Source of the DNA: RUG420 sp045642465
Lineage (GTDB): Bacteria > Bacillota > Clostridia > Oscillospirales > Acutalibacteraceae
Assembly: GCA_045642465.1 (NCBI GenBank)
Contig: JAZUIY010000015.1
Span: 248,001 to 312,000 of the forward strand
Length of the DNA: 64,000 bases
Direction of reading: 5' to 3'
Part shown: in pieces, positions 17,488-24,958 of the stretch
Position numbering within the stretch: position 1 is the first letter of the stretch
Layout: every line of letters begins with the position of its first letter
The notes under the pieces: model-generated
Databases searched by the model: none
What the model saw: the letters and a program-made list of their open reading frames with translations, nothing else
Told to the model about the DNA's origin: nothing
Made by a program: the position numbers and the translations under genes

Positions 17488-17520
17488 AAACCCTTGCTCA
17501 TTTGAGCAAGGGTTTTTCTT
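17488..17520. terminator. Bidirectional terminator between nadE and the cation exchanger
   Basis: AAACCCTTGCTCA pairs with TGAGCAAGGGTTT around a TT loop, with T-run following. Confidence 0.93.
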
Positions 17521-17528
17521 TTTCTTTT

Positions 17529-18509
17529 TTACCGGATACAGGTATATACAATGTATGCAACATAGAAGGCAACCATAACAATGCCTTCTTTTCGGGACAA
17601 CTTTTGCTGGGTCCAACCCATAATCCAAATAATCAGGGAGAAGATTACCAGGGCACAGATGTCAATGAGATCTACCCACTGGAATGGAATTGGGCTCAGT
17701 AAAGATGCAATGCCCAGTACCATTAAGATGTTGAAGATGTTGGAGCCAACGGCATTGCCCAGGGCCATGTCTACGTCTTTCTTTCTGGCGGCCACAATGG
17801 AAGTAACCAGTTCCGGCAGGCTGGTGCCTACGGCTACAATGGTTAAGCCAATCAGGGTTTGGGAAACGCCCATGGCGGCAGCTAAGGTGGAAGCAGCGTC
17901 TACGGTCCAGTCTCCACCAAAGGCAATGGCAGCGCCACCGCCTACAATATAGAGAATGCTTTTTCCAACAGAAAGGATTTCGGCTTCCTCAGCAGCGGCA
18001 AGGTTTTCGTTTTCAACGGTACCACCGGCAGAGGCAGTTTCCTTAGCGTCTTTAATTAAGTAAAGAATATAAGCAATAAAGAAGACTGCTAATACGCATC
18101 CTTCCCAACGGCCAAGGGTCATGCCAATGACACCTAAGCCACCAAGCAGGATAGCGCAGAATACAGAGAACGGAAATTCTCTCTTTAAGGTCTTCTTGCT
18201 AATTGGTACACCGGCCATGATGGCACAAACACCAACGACTACCATGGTGTTAAAAAGATTGGAGCCAAGAACATTGGAAATGGCCAACTCGTTGTTTCCG
18301 GAAATAGAGGCCGAAACAGAAACGGCGGTTTCCGGAAGGCTGGTGCCCATGGCTACAATGGTCAGGCCAATGATAAGGGATGGAATGTGAAAGCGCTTTG
18401 CAACACTGGATGCACCATCTACAAAGAAGTCGGCGCCTTTGATTAACAAAACAAAGCCGACAACCAGCAGAATAATGGCGCCAGGTACGGTGCTAAAGAA
18501 AGCAGGCAT
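17529..18509 (-). CDS. Calcium/sodium antiporter of the CaCA family (YrbG type)
   Basis: 326-residue integral membrane exchanger with about ten membrane segments arranged as two inverted halves. Each half has the alpha-repeat signature: IIGLTIVAMGTSLPETAVS and LIGLTIVAVGTSLPELVTS, followed by SNVLGSNLFNT and GNAVGSNIFNI. The acidic residues in these repeats bind the cation. An acidic loop near residues 160-180 separates the halves. The ATG at 18509 has GGAG upstream; earlier in-frame ATGs lack one. Single-gene unit. Whether Ca2+/Na+ or Ca2+/H+ is exchanged cannot be told. Confidence 0.9.
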   Translation of the reverse strand: MPAFFSTVPGAIILLVVGFVLLIKGADFFVDGASSVAKRFHIPSLIIGLTIVAMGTSLPETAVSVSASISGNNELAISNVLGSNLFNTMVVVGVCAIMAGVPISKKTLKREFPFSVFCAILLGGLGVIGMTLGRWEGCVLAVFFIAYILYLIKDAKETASAGGTVENENLAAAEEAEILSVGKSILYIVGGGAAIAFGGDWTVDAASTLAAAMGVSQTLIGLTIVAVGTSLPELVTSIVAARKKDVDMALGNAVGSNIFNILMVLGIASLLSPIPFQWVDLIDICALVIFSLIIWIMGWTQQKLSRKEGIVMVAFYVAYIVYTCIR

Positions 18510-18623
18510 AAGCGTTATTCTCCTTTTCATATTTATTTCGTTATAACGATACCCAAATATGGGGGACAAGTAAAGAGATAAAATAAGCGAAAATTGGAAG
18601 GATTTTGACTGTGGCTTTGTGGA

Positions 18624-20156
18624 TTATTGGGAGCGGAAGCCAATGGCTTCCGCTAAATGGGCGGGAGCAATGGCGTCGGAGCCGGCCAGGTCGGCAATGG
18701 TGCGGGCGGTGCGGAGGATGCGGTCACTGCCCCGGGCGGAGAGGCCAAGGCGGTCATAGGCCGTGGCCAACAGTGCCTCCGCCTCCGGGTCTAGGTGACA
18801 GAACTGACGCACTTTGTTTCCGGGAATGGCGGCATTGCAATAAATGCCGGTGCCCTGGAAACGGTCCCGCTGGCGGGCCCGTGCTGCTTCCACCCGTTCC
18901 CGCACCATGGCGGAAGACTCTGCCGGCGCTCCTTCCTGCTGCTCTCGCAGTTCTTCAAAGGGAACCGGATGAACTCGGATTCGAAGGTCTACCCGGTCTA
19001 GGAGCGGGCCGGAAATTCGGCTTAAATAGGTTTCTTTCATGGTCCTGGTACAGGTGCAGTGGTGACGGGGGTCTCCATCGTATCCGCAAGGGCAGGGGTT
19101 CATGGCACAAACCAGCATAAAGTTGCTGGGGTAGGTGACGGCAATTTTTTGCCGGGAGATCGTAATTTTCCGGTCCTCCAAGGGCTGCCGGAGACATTCC
19201 AGCACATACCGTGGGAACAGGGGGAGTTCGTCTAAAAAGAGAACTCCGTTATTGGCCAAACTGATTTCTCCCGGGTGGACTGCGTTGCCGCCGCCGGTGA
19301 GCGCCGCTTTGGTAGCGGTGTGATGCGGGGACCGGAACGGACGGGAGGTTACCAAGCCCTCGCCTTCCGGTAAAAGACCGGATACGGAATAGATTTTGGT
19401 GGTTTCCAGGCACTCCTCATAGGTGAGGGCAGGGAGAATGCCGGGCAAGGCTTTGGCCAGCAGACTCTTTCCGGACCCCGGAGGCCCCATCATTAATAGA
19501 TTGTGGCCACCGGCGGCTGCAATTTCTAGGGCCCGCTTGGCTTCCTGCTGCCCCCGGATATCGGAAAAGTCCACCGAAAGAGTTTGCGTTTTTTGGGAAA
19601 CCAGATCCTTTAGCCCAAACTGTTCTGACTTTATGGGCGGAATGGCGTCCAGCCCGCGAAGATGGGCTATGAGCTGGGGGATGTCCCGCACCGGGAAGAC
19701 GGTCATGCCGGGCACCAAGGCGGCCTCCGCCCCGTTGGCTTCCGGAATATAGGCGGTGGTAATGCCGTGCTCTGCCGCTGCCACCAGCATGGGCAGGGCA
19801 CCGTTCATCCGCCGGGTCTTCCCGTCTAGGGACAGTTCCCCCAGCAGAATGCAGTCGGACAACTCCGCCCCAATCTGCCCCGTTGCCTTTAGGATGGCCA
19901 CCAAGATGGGTAAATCATAAATGGGGCCATCCTTCCGAAACTCTGCCGGGGCCAAATTGACGGTAATCCGGCTAATGGGAAAGTCCAGCCCGCAGTTTTT
20001 CATGGCGGACCGGACCCGTTCTCTGGATTCACTGACGGAAGACGACGGCAGGCCCACCAAATCAAAGCGGGGAAGACCTGTGCTGAGGTCTGCCTCCACT
20101 TCAATAAGCTGGGCCTGAAATCCTTGTAATCCGACACTGTTCATTTTTGCAAACAT
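18624..20156 (-). CDS. comM: YifB/ComM-family Mg-chelatase-like AAA+ ATPase
   Basis: Hexameric helicase-like ATPase family; in naturally transformable bacteria ComM promotes branch migration of incoming DNA. 510 residues: N-terminal ChlI-like S5-fold domain (GLPRFDLVGLPSSSVSES), Walker A GPPGSGKSLLAKALPG, the Mg-chelatase motif SPHHTATKAALTGGG, Walker B LFLDELPLF and a C-terminal helical domain. AAGGAG before the ATG at 20156 fixes the start. A perfect 10-bp hairpin (18632-18654) overlaps the last codons but has no T-run. Its presence says little alone about competence. Confidence 0.9.
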   Translation of the reverse strand: MFAKMNSVGLQGFQAQLIEVEADLSTGLPRFDLVGLPSSSVSESRERVRSAMKNCGLDFPISRITVNLAPAEFRKDGPIYDLPILVAILKATGQIGAELSDCILLGELSLDGKTRRMNGALPMLVAAAEHGITTAYIPEANGAEAALVPGMTVFPVRDIPQLIAHLRGLDAIPPIKSEQFGLKDLVSQKTQTLSVDFSDIRGQQEAKRALEIAAAGGHNLLMMGPPGSGKSLLAKALPGILPALTYEECLETTKIYSVSGLLPEGEGLVTSRPFRSPHHTATKAALTGGGNAVHPGEISLANNGVLFLDELPLFPRYVLECLRQPLEDRKITISRQKIAVTYPSNFMLVCAMNPCPCGYDGDPRHHCTCTRTMKETYLSRISGPLLDRVDLRIRVHPVPFEELREQQEGAPAESSAMVRERVEAARARQRDRFQGTGIYCNAAIPGNKVRQFCHLDPEAEALLATAYDRLGLSARGSDRILRTARTIADLAGSDAIAPAHLAEAIGFRSQ

Positions 20157-20248
20157 GGCATTTTTCTCCTTATTTGAGGTATTCAAAATGCCACAAGAAA
20201 TACCAATCATTATTATATCTACGCCCGTGGGGTTTGTCTTCCCTTTTC

Positions 20249-20277
20249 TTGCAAATGGGGGGTAATGAGTTTAAAAT
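20249..20277 (+). promoter_or_regulatory. Promoter of the phosphoglucomutase gene
   Basis: TTGCAA (20249-20254), 17-base spacer, TAAAAT (20272-20277), about 50 bases before the start codon. Confidence 0.65.
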
Positions 20278-20323
20278 TATAGGGTAAGGCTTTTGCCACA
20301 AACCCGCTTTTTAGGAGGCAATT

Positions 20324-22009
20324 ATGGAAGATTATAATGCTTTATATGAGACTTGGCTTGCCAAGTGTAAAGACCCAAGTTTGCTGAAGGAATTAACCGA
20401 CATTAAAGGCAATCAGGATGAAATCTTGGACCGCTTTTACACCAAACTGCAGTTTGGTACTGCCGGTTTGCGCGGCGTTCTTGGCGCCGGCACCAACCGC
20501 ATGAACATTTACACCGTAAACCAGGCGACTCAGGGGATTGCAGACTACTTAAATGCAAACTTTGAAAACCCAACCATTGCCATTGCATACGACTCCCGTA
20601 TCAATTCCGATGTATTTGCAAAAGAAACCGCAGGTGTATTTGCCGCCAACGGCATCAAGGCCTATATCTATAAAGAATTGGTGCCAACACCAATGCTTTC
20701 CTTTGCTGTCAGAGAACTGAAGTGCGCTTCCGGTGTTATTATCACTGCATCGCACAATCCGTCTAAGTACAACGGTTACAAGTGCTATGACGCAGAAGGT
20801 TATCAGATGACCGACGAAGCTGCAGACGAAGCATACAAGTGCATTCAGAATGTAGATATGTTTGCTGACGTAAAAACCAAGGACTTTGACGAAGGCTTAA
20901 AGGATGGTTCTATTGAATACGTTCCTGATGCTGTTTCCGAAAAATTCTTTGACTTGGTTCAGAAGAAGAACCTGAATCCAGACGCTTGCACCAAGGCCAA
21001 CCTCAAGGTTATCTACACCCCGCTGAACGGTACCGGTAATAAGCCGGTTCGCCATATTTTGGATCGCATTGGGGTGAAAGACGTTACCGTCGTTCCGGAA
21101 CAGGAATTGCCAGATGGTAACTTTCCAACCTGCCCATATCCAAACCCGGAAATCCGTCAAGCTTTTGAATGTGCTTTGAAGCTGGGCAAAGAAACTGGCG
21201 CAGACTTGCTGTTGGCTACCGATCCAGACTGTGACCGTGTGGGCATTGCTGTCAAAGACGGAGACGACTACAAGCTCATGACCGGTAACGAAGTGGGTGC
21301 CCTCTTCACCGAATATGTACTTTCTCAGTACATGGAAAAGGGTTTGATGCCGGAAAACCCGGTTGTAGTAGAATCCATTGTTACTACCAACTTGGTTAAG
21401 GCCATTGCCAAGGATTACGGTGCTGCTGTTTACAACACCCTCACCGGATTTAAATACATTGGTGAATTCATTACCGCCTTGGAAAAGGAAGGCAAAGAAG
21501 ACAACTACGTAGTGGGTATGGAAGAAAGCTACGGCTACCTCTTCGGTATTCACGCCCGTGACAAGGACGCTGTAGTGGCTTCCATGTTAATCTGTGAAAT
21601 GGCTTCCTACTACAAACTTCACGGCAAGTCCCTGATTGAAGTCATGAACGACTTGTACGCCAAATACGGTATTTACCTGAACAAGGTAGACAGCTTTGAA
21701 TTCGGCGGCGCAGCCGGTATGGAAAAGATGCAGAACATCATGTCCGACCTTCGGGAACATGCGCCAACCGCCATTGCTGGCAAGCCGGTAGAAAGCGTAC
21801 TGGACTATAAAAATGCAGAAGAAACCGGTCTTCCGGCTGCCAACGTTTTGGCCTACGGCCTTCCAGACAGTGCACAGCTGATTGTCCGCCCATCCGGTAC
21901 CGAACCGAAGATCAAATTCTACATTACCGCTACCGGTAAAACCTTTGAAGAAGCCAATGCGCTTTATGAAACCATTTTGGCTGATGCAAAATCTTGGCTG
22001 GAGGACTAA
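20324..22009 (+). CDS. Phosphoglucomutase/phosphomannomutase (PgcA type)
   Basis: Interconverts hexose 1- and 6-phosphates, most likely glucose 1-phosphate and glucose 6-phosphate, linking glycolysis to UDP-glucose and glycogen. 561 residues with the four domains of the alpha-D-phosphohexomutases: the phosphoserine loop ITASHNPSKYNGYK near residue 145, the metal loop ATDPDCDRVGIAV, the sugar loop GMEESYGYLFG and the phosphate-binding RPSGTEPKIKFY. TAGGAGG precedes the start. The next gene begins 3 bases after its stop and takes its ribosome site from this gene's last codons. Confidence 0.93.
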   Translation: MEDYNALYETWLAKCKDPSLLKELTDIKGNQDEILDRFYTKLQFGTAGLRGVLGAGTNRMNIYTVNQATQGIADYLNANFENPTIAIAYDSRINSDVFAKETAGVFAANGIKAYIYKELVPTPMLSFAVRELKCASGVIITASHNPSKYNGYKCYDAEGYQMTDEAADEAYKCIQNVDMFADVKTKDFDEGLKDGSIEYVPDAVSEKFFDLVQKKNLNPDACTKANLKVIYTPLNGTGNKPVRHILDRIGVKDVTVVPEQELPDGNFPTCPYPNPEIRQAFECALKLGKETGADLLLATDPDCDRVGIAVKDGDDYKLMTGNEVGALFTEYVLSQYMEKGLMPENPVVVESIVTTNLVKAIAKDYGAAVYNTLTGFKYIGEFITALEKEGKEDNYVVGMEESYGYLFGIHARDKDAVVASMLICEMASYYKLHGKSLIEVMNDLYAKYGIYLNKVDSFEFGGAAGMEKMQNIMSDLREHAPTAIAGKPVESVLDYKNAEETGLPAANVLAYGLPDSAQLIVRPSGTEPKIKFYITATGKTFEEANALYETILADAKSWLED

Positions 22010-22012
22010 AGA

Positions 22013-22183
22013 ATGAATCAAAAAGTCATTAAAATCACCGCCATTATCTTGGCGCTTGTTATGGTACTTTCCGTTATCGTTGTTGCCTTAGAGGTGCTGG
22101 CTAGCAACCGTGCAGCAGCAGAATTGGCTTGGTGCCAGCTGGATTATTTAGGCAGTCTTCAGTATCTGCCTAGTCTTTCTTAG
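22013..22183 (+). CDS. 56-residue single-pass membrane protein
   Basis: Small gene, start MNQKVIKITAIILALVMV, end LGSLQYLPSLS. A short basic N-terminus and one strongly hydrophobic segment near residues 5-30 predict an N-in single membrane span with a roughly 25-residue tail. GGAGG lies 8 bases before its ATG, inside the end of the phosphoglucomutase gene, so the two are probably coupled in translation. I recognise no family. The good ribosome site, coherent hydrophobic pattern and operon position argue that it is real. Confidence 0.65.
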   Translation: MNQKVIKITAIILALVMVLSVIVVALEVLASNRAAAELAWCQLDYLGSLQYLPSLS

Positions 22184-22245
22184 ACATTTGCCCATACTTT
22201 GTCTAGTTTGTACAATTCCGTATAGGATATTCGTGCGGAATGCCC

Positions 22246-22275
22246 TTGTTTCTCCTCTCTTGCTTCATGTAGAAT
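22246..22275 (+). promoter_or_regulatory. Promoter of the zinc-ribbon gene
   Basis: TTGTTT (22246-22251), 18-base spacer, TAGAAT (22270-22275) with extended TGT. A small GGGG/CCCC hairpin follows in the leader. Confidence 0.6.
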
Positions 22276-22345
22276 GAACAAGAATGGAGGGGCTTTAGAC
22301 CCCACCCCTATTTTGAGGGAATTATAAAAGCGAGAGGTTTTAACA

Positions 22346-22621
22346 ATGTACGAAGACAAGACTTTAGTATGCAAGGATTGCGGTAAGGAATTCATCTTCA
22401 CCGCAGGCGAACAGGAATTCTACGCTGAAAAGGGTTTTGAAAATGAACCACAGCGTTGTAAAGAATGCCGTGACGCTCGAAAGAATCAGGCAAAGGCTGC
22501 CCGTGTTATGTACGATGCAGTTTGTGCCACTTGTGGCGCCGAATGTAAAGTTCCATTCCAGCCACGAGATGACCGTCCTGTATACTGCAGCGAATGTTTC
22601 GCAAAAATGAAGGAAGAATAA
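22346..22621 (+). CDS. Double zinc-ribbon protein
   Basis: 91 residues with two zinc-binding modules. The first pairs CKDC (near residue 9) with CKEC (near residue 38), with the motif KEFIFTAGEQEFYAEKGF between them, typical of a probable zinc-ribbon domain family. The second pairs CATC with CSEC and contains KVPFQPRDDRPVYC, as in the CxxC-x(n)-CxxC-type ribbon proteins of Bacillota. Function unknown; nucleic-acid or protein binding is usual for such ribbons. Single gene with own promoter and terminator. Confidence 0.82.
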   Translation: MYEDKTLVCKDCGKEFIFTAGEQEFYAEKGFENEPQRCKECRDARKNQAKAARVMYDAVCATCGAECKVPFQPRDDRPVYCSECFAKMKEE

Positions 22622-22635
22622 GACTTTGTTCTATA

Positions 22636-22667
22636 AAAAAGGGCTGCATTTTATGCAGCTCTTTTTC
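22636..22667 (+). terminator. Terminator of the zinc-ribbon gene
   Basis: GGGCTGCAT pairs with ATGCAGCTC (one G-U pair), flanked by A-run and T-run. Confidence 0.88.
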
Positions 22668-22673
22668 CTTTTA

Positions 22674-22702
22674 TTGAAATGAAAAACACCATAAAGTATA
22701 AT
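22674..22702 (+). promoter_or_regulatory. Promoter of the Glu-Pro repeat protein gene
   Basis: TTGAAA (22674-22679), 17-base spacer, TATAAT (22697-22702), directly after the preceding terminator. Confidence 0.78.
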
Positions 22703-22744
22703 GAAATGTATAAGTTTTCAATGGCTTCTGGAAGGGGAATAAGA

Positions 22745-23806
22745 ATGAACGAACTTGGAAAAGCTCTCATTTTTGCTGCTGCCGCAGTGGGGACAGTAAT
22801 CGGTGTAATACAAATCTTTTCTAAAGCTGCTGCAGACAACGAGGAATCTTTCTTCCCAGAACATGCAGAGAATATGGACTTGGGCGTAAACCTTTCCGGT
22901 ATTAACCATTTTGAGAAAAAAGAAGCTGCTCCTACCGTAGATACCACACCGGTAGAAGAAGTTGACTTTGAAGACGAACAGGGTAATGTTACCGTTGCAG
23001 AACCAAAGGAAGAAGAGGAAGTTTACACTCCGGTTTTTGAAGAAGAACCAAACCCAGACGACATTCCTGACGTAGAACCAATCTACGAACAAATTGCCCC
23101 AGAACCAATCTTTGATGACCAGCCAATCCTCTTGGAAGAAGCCAACGAAGAACCAGCAGAGGAACCAATCGAGGAACCAATCGAAGAGCCTGCAGAGGAA
23201 CCTGTTGAGGAACCTGCTGAAGAACCTGCAGAAGAGCCGGAACCTTTTGTTTATGTTCCTGATGAGGAGGAACCAAAAGAGGAAGAAGATCCACTGGCTG
23301 GCTTTGACTTTGAACTTCCGGAATTCTCCGCAGATGACTTTATGGCAGACGACGGCCTTCCGGAAATGACATTTGAAGACGAACCGCAGGCAGACTTTGA
23401 ACTTCCGGAAAATCCAATTGAAGAATACCCGGAATTGGAAGAAGAACCGGAAGAAGAGGACGAAGACCCATTCGTTACCAAATATACCCAGTCTGAAAAC
23501 ACCATTCTGGTGGGTAACGCTATTGTATCAAAGGACCCGGAAAACGGATTTATTAGACTGGTTGCCAAAGTGGCAGATAAAAACCCGGAAGACCTGGTTG
23601 TGTTTGCTGCACCGAATACCACTTTAATGGTGTTCTCCTTTATTCCATTTGATGTTCAGGATGCAGAAACCTTAGATGAAATCTACTTCGTTTCCAAGGA
23701 CGGTACCGTTTCTCAGGCACAAGGAGATGACCTGGCCAACGTTATGGCATTTGGTAGGGCGGTCTTAACCCGTAATGATGAACTGAAAAACTTCCTTCGT
23801 TCTTAA
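22745..23806 (+). CDS. Membrane-anchored Glu/Pro-rich repeat protein
   Basis: 353 residues, extremely acidic. The N-terminus (residues 5-27) is one hydrophobic segment suitable as membrane anchor; then a long disordered region follows rich in Glu, Asp and Pro, including tandem EEP-x units near residues 135-168. The last 110 residues form a compact, less acidic domain (start FVTKYTQSENTILVGN, end NDELKNFLRS) that I do not recognise. GGAAGGGG precedes the ATG at 22745; the ORF's upstream extension has no ribosome site. Function unknown. The acidic style recalls the N-terminal half of the large protein at 44876. Confidence 0.75.
   Translation: MNELGKALIFAAAAVGTVIGVIQIFSKAAADNEESFFPEHAENMDLGVNLSGINHFEKKEAAPTVDTTPVEEVDFEDEQGNVTVAEPKEEEEVYTPVFEEEPNPDDIPDVEPIYEQIAPEPIFDDQPILLEEANEEPAEEPIEEPIEEPAEEPVEEPAEEPAEEPEPFVYVPDEEEPKEEEDPLAGFDFELPEFSADDFMADDGLPEMTFEDEPQADFELPENPIEEYPELEEEPEEEDEDPFVTKYTQSENTILVGNAIVSKDPENGFIRLVAKVADKNPEDLVVFAAPNTTLMVFSFIPFDVQDAETLDEIYFVSKDGTVSQAQGDDLANVMAFGRAVLTRNDELKNFLRS
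23147..23245 (+). repeat. Coding tandem repeat of EEP-x units
   Basis: About eight imperfect 12-base units encode EEPA, EEPI, EEPV and similar. Third codon positions vary between units, so the peptide pattern is selected rather than recently duplicated. Confidence 0.75.
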
Positions 23807-23817
23807 AGACAAAAAAT

Positions 23818-23848
23818 AAAGGCGTAGCTTTTGCTACGCCTTTTCTTT
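23818..23848. terminator. Bidirectional terminator before the DUF2804 gene
   Basis: AAAGGCGTAGC pairs with GCTACGCCTTT around a TTTT loop, with T-run; it separates two convergent genes. Confidence 0.92.
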
Positions 23849-23852
23849 TTGC

Positions 23853-24926
23853 TTACCAGCGGTTTTCTACGTATTCGCAGAAAGCATACATGTCTTTGAT
23901 TTCCAGCTTGGTGCCGTCATCCAAAGTAACAGTACCGTTCCAAATACCGTGAACCTGATGGCTGTGCATACGCATAACCAAAACGTTCAGGTCGGAGTGG
24001 TGATCATAGAATGGAGTCATGGTCAAGTCAAAGCGACCGTCTTCGGAAACAAACTTCCATGGTTCCATATATTTGTCAGGCTTCGGGAATGTTTCTACGT
24101 CAACAGCGCCGAACTTGTGGCACTTGCCGTCATAGAAGATAGCGGTTTCGGTAGCGTTTTCTTCGTTGCCGATACCCCAGGTAATTTCAAAGCCGAATGG
24201 ATGCTTGTTGCCTGCTTCGTCGGTGAGGTAGGTGGAACCGGAGCCCCAGTACCATACCAGGCTATAAGGAGTGCATACGCGACCCCAGTCAAGAGAGCAG
24301 AAGCAATCTTCTTTGGTGAATTCAAAGTTATGGTCTTTGCTCTTAATGTAACCTTCACATGGCATACAAACCTGTTTGGTGGTCATGAAATATCTGTCCT
24401 TGAAACCGTCAAATGGAAGAACGGTGGTCAGGTTTTCATGGTTTGGAAGGTGGTCCATCTGGAACTTGGCTTCCACGTCTTTGTATTTGTAGTAAAGAGT
24501 TCTGCCTTCTTCGGTGGTGTTGAATTCAAATTCAGCGCCGCCAATCTTATAGGAAAGCTTGTTTGGCTGGTCTCCCTTTGCAGGAAGTGCGTACTTATTT
24601 CCGCCACCAAGGAACAAGTTCATGGTGTTGATTGGGGTACCGCCGTTGTGAATGTCAACAACAACAGCAGAAACGTAGCCGCCAAGAGAAATGTTGGCAA
24701 AGCTAAGCTGAACCATCAGGTTGCCGTCAGAAATCTGATAGAAGTCCCATTCTTTTCTGCGGAATGGATGCTTTACAGAATTGCGGTCGTAATCAAAAAC
24801 GTTGTGCTTTGCATAACCAGGGGCTAACAAAGTGCCGTCTTCAGCCAACAACTTGGTTGGTTCGGTGTATTCTTTTTGTTTGGAATGCCATTTGCCTTCC
24901 ATCCAACTAACATATGTCCTATCCAT
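23853..24926 (-). CDS. DUF2804 family protein
   Basis: 357 residues matching the DUF2804 pattern: an early LLAEDGTLLAPGYAKHNVFDYDR, then KEWDFYQISD and a mid-region SLDWGRVCTPYSLVWYWGSG. The family is beta-rich and of unknown function. GGAGGAT lies 5 bases before the ATG. It follows secA by only 32 bases with no clear terminator between, so readthrough from secA is likely. No catalytic motif is evident to me. Confidence 0.8.
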   Translation of the reverse strand: MDRTYVSWMEGKWHSKQKEYTEPTKLLAEDGTLLAPGYAKHNVFDYDRNSVKHPFRRKEWDFYQISDGNLMVQLSFANISLGGYVSAVVVDIHNGGTPINTMNLFLGGGNKYALPAKGDQPNKLSYKIGGAEFEFNTTEEGRTLYYKYKDVEAKFQMDHLPNHENLTTVLPFDGFKDRYFMTTKQVCMPCEGYIKSKDHNFEFTKEDCFCSLDWGRVCTPYSLVWYWGSGSTYLTDEAGNKHPFGFEITWGIGNEENATETAIFYDGKCHKFGAVDVETFPKPDKYMEPWKFVSEDGRFDLTMTPFYDHHSDLNVLVMRMHSHQVHGIWNGTVTLDDGTKLEIKDMYAFCEYVENRW

Positions 24927-24958
24927 AATGGATCCTCCCTAGAGCCCTCCCGAGGCTA

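Noticed and set aside
18632..18654. Perfect hairpin at the end of comM as terminator
   Set aside because: It overlaps the last codons and has no T-run; recorded in the gene entry only.
23147..23245. Short tandem repeat that could be mistaken for a CRISPR or satellite
   Set aside because: Units are 12 bases, in frame, and code for EEP-x; no spacers.
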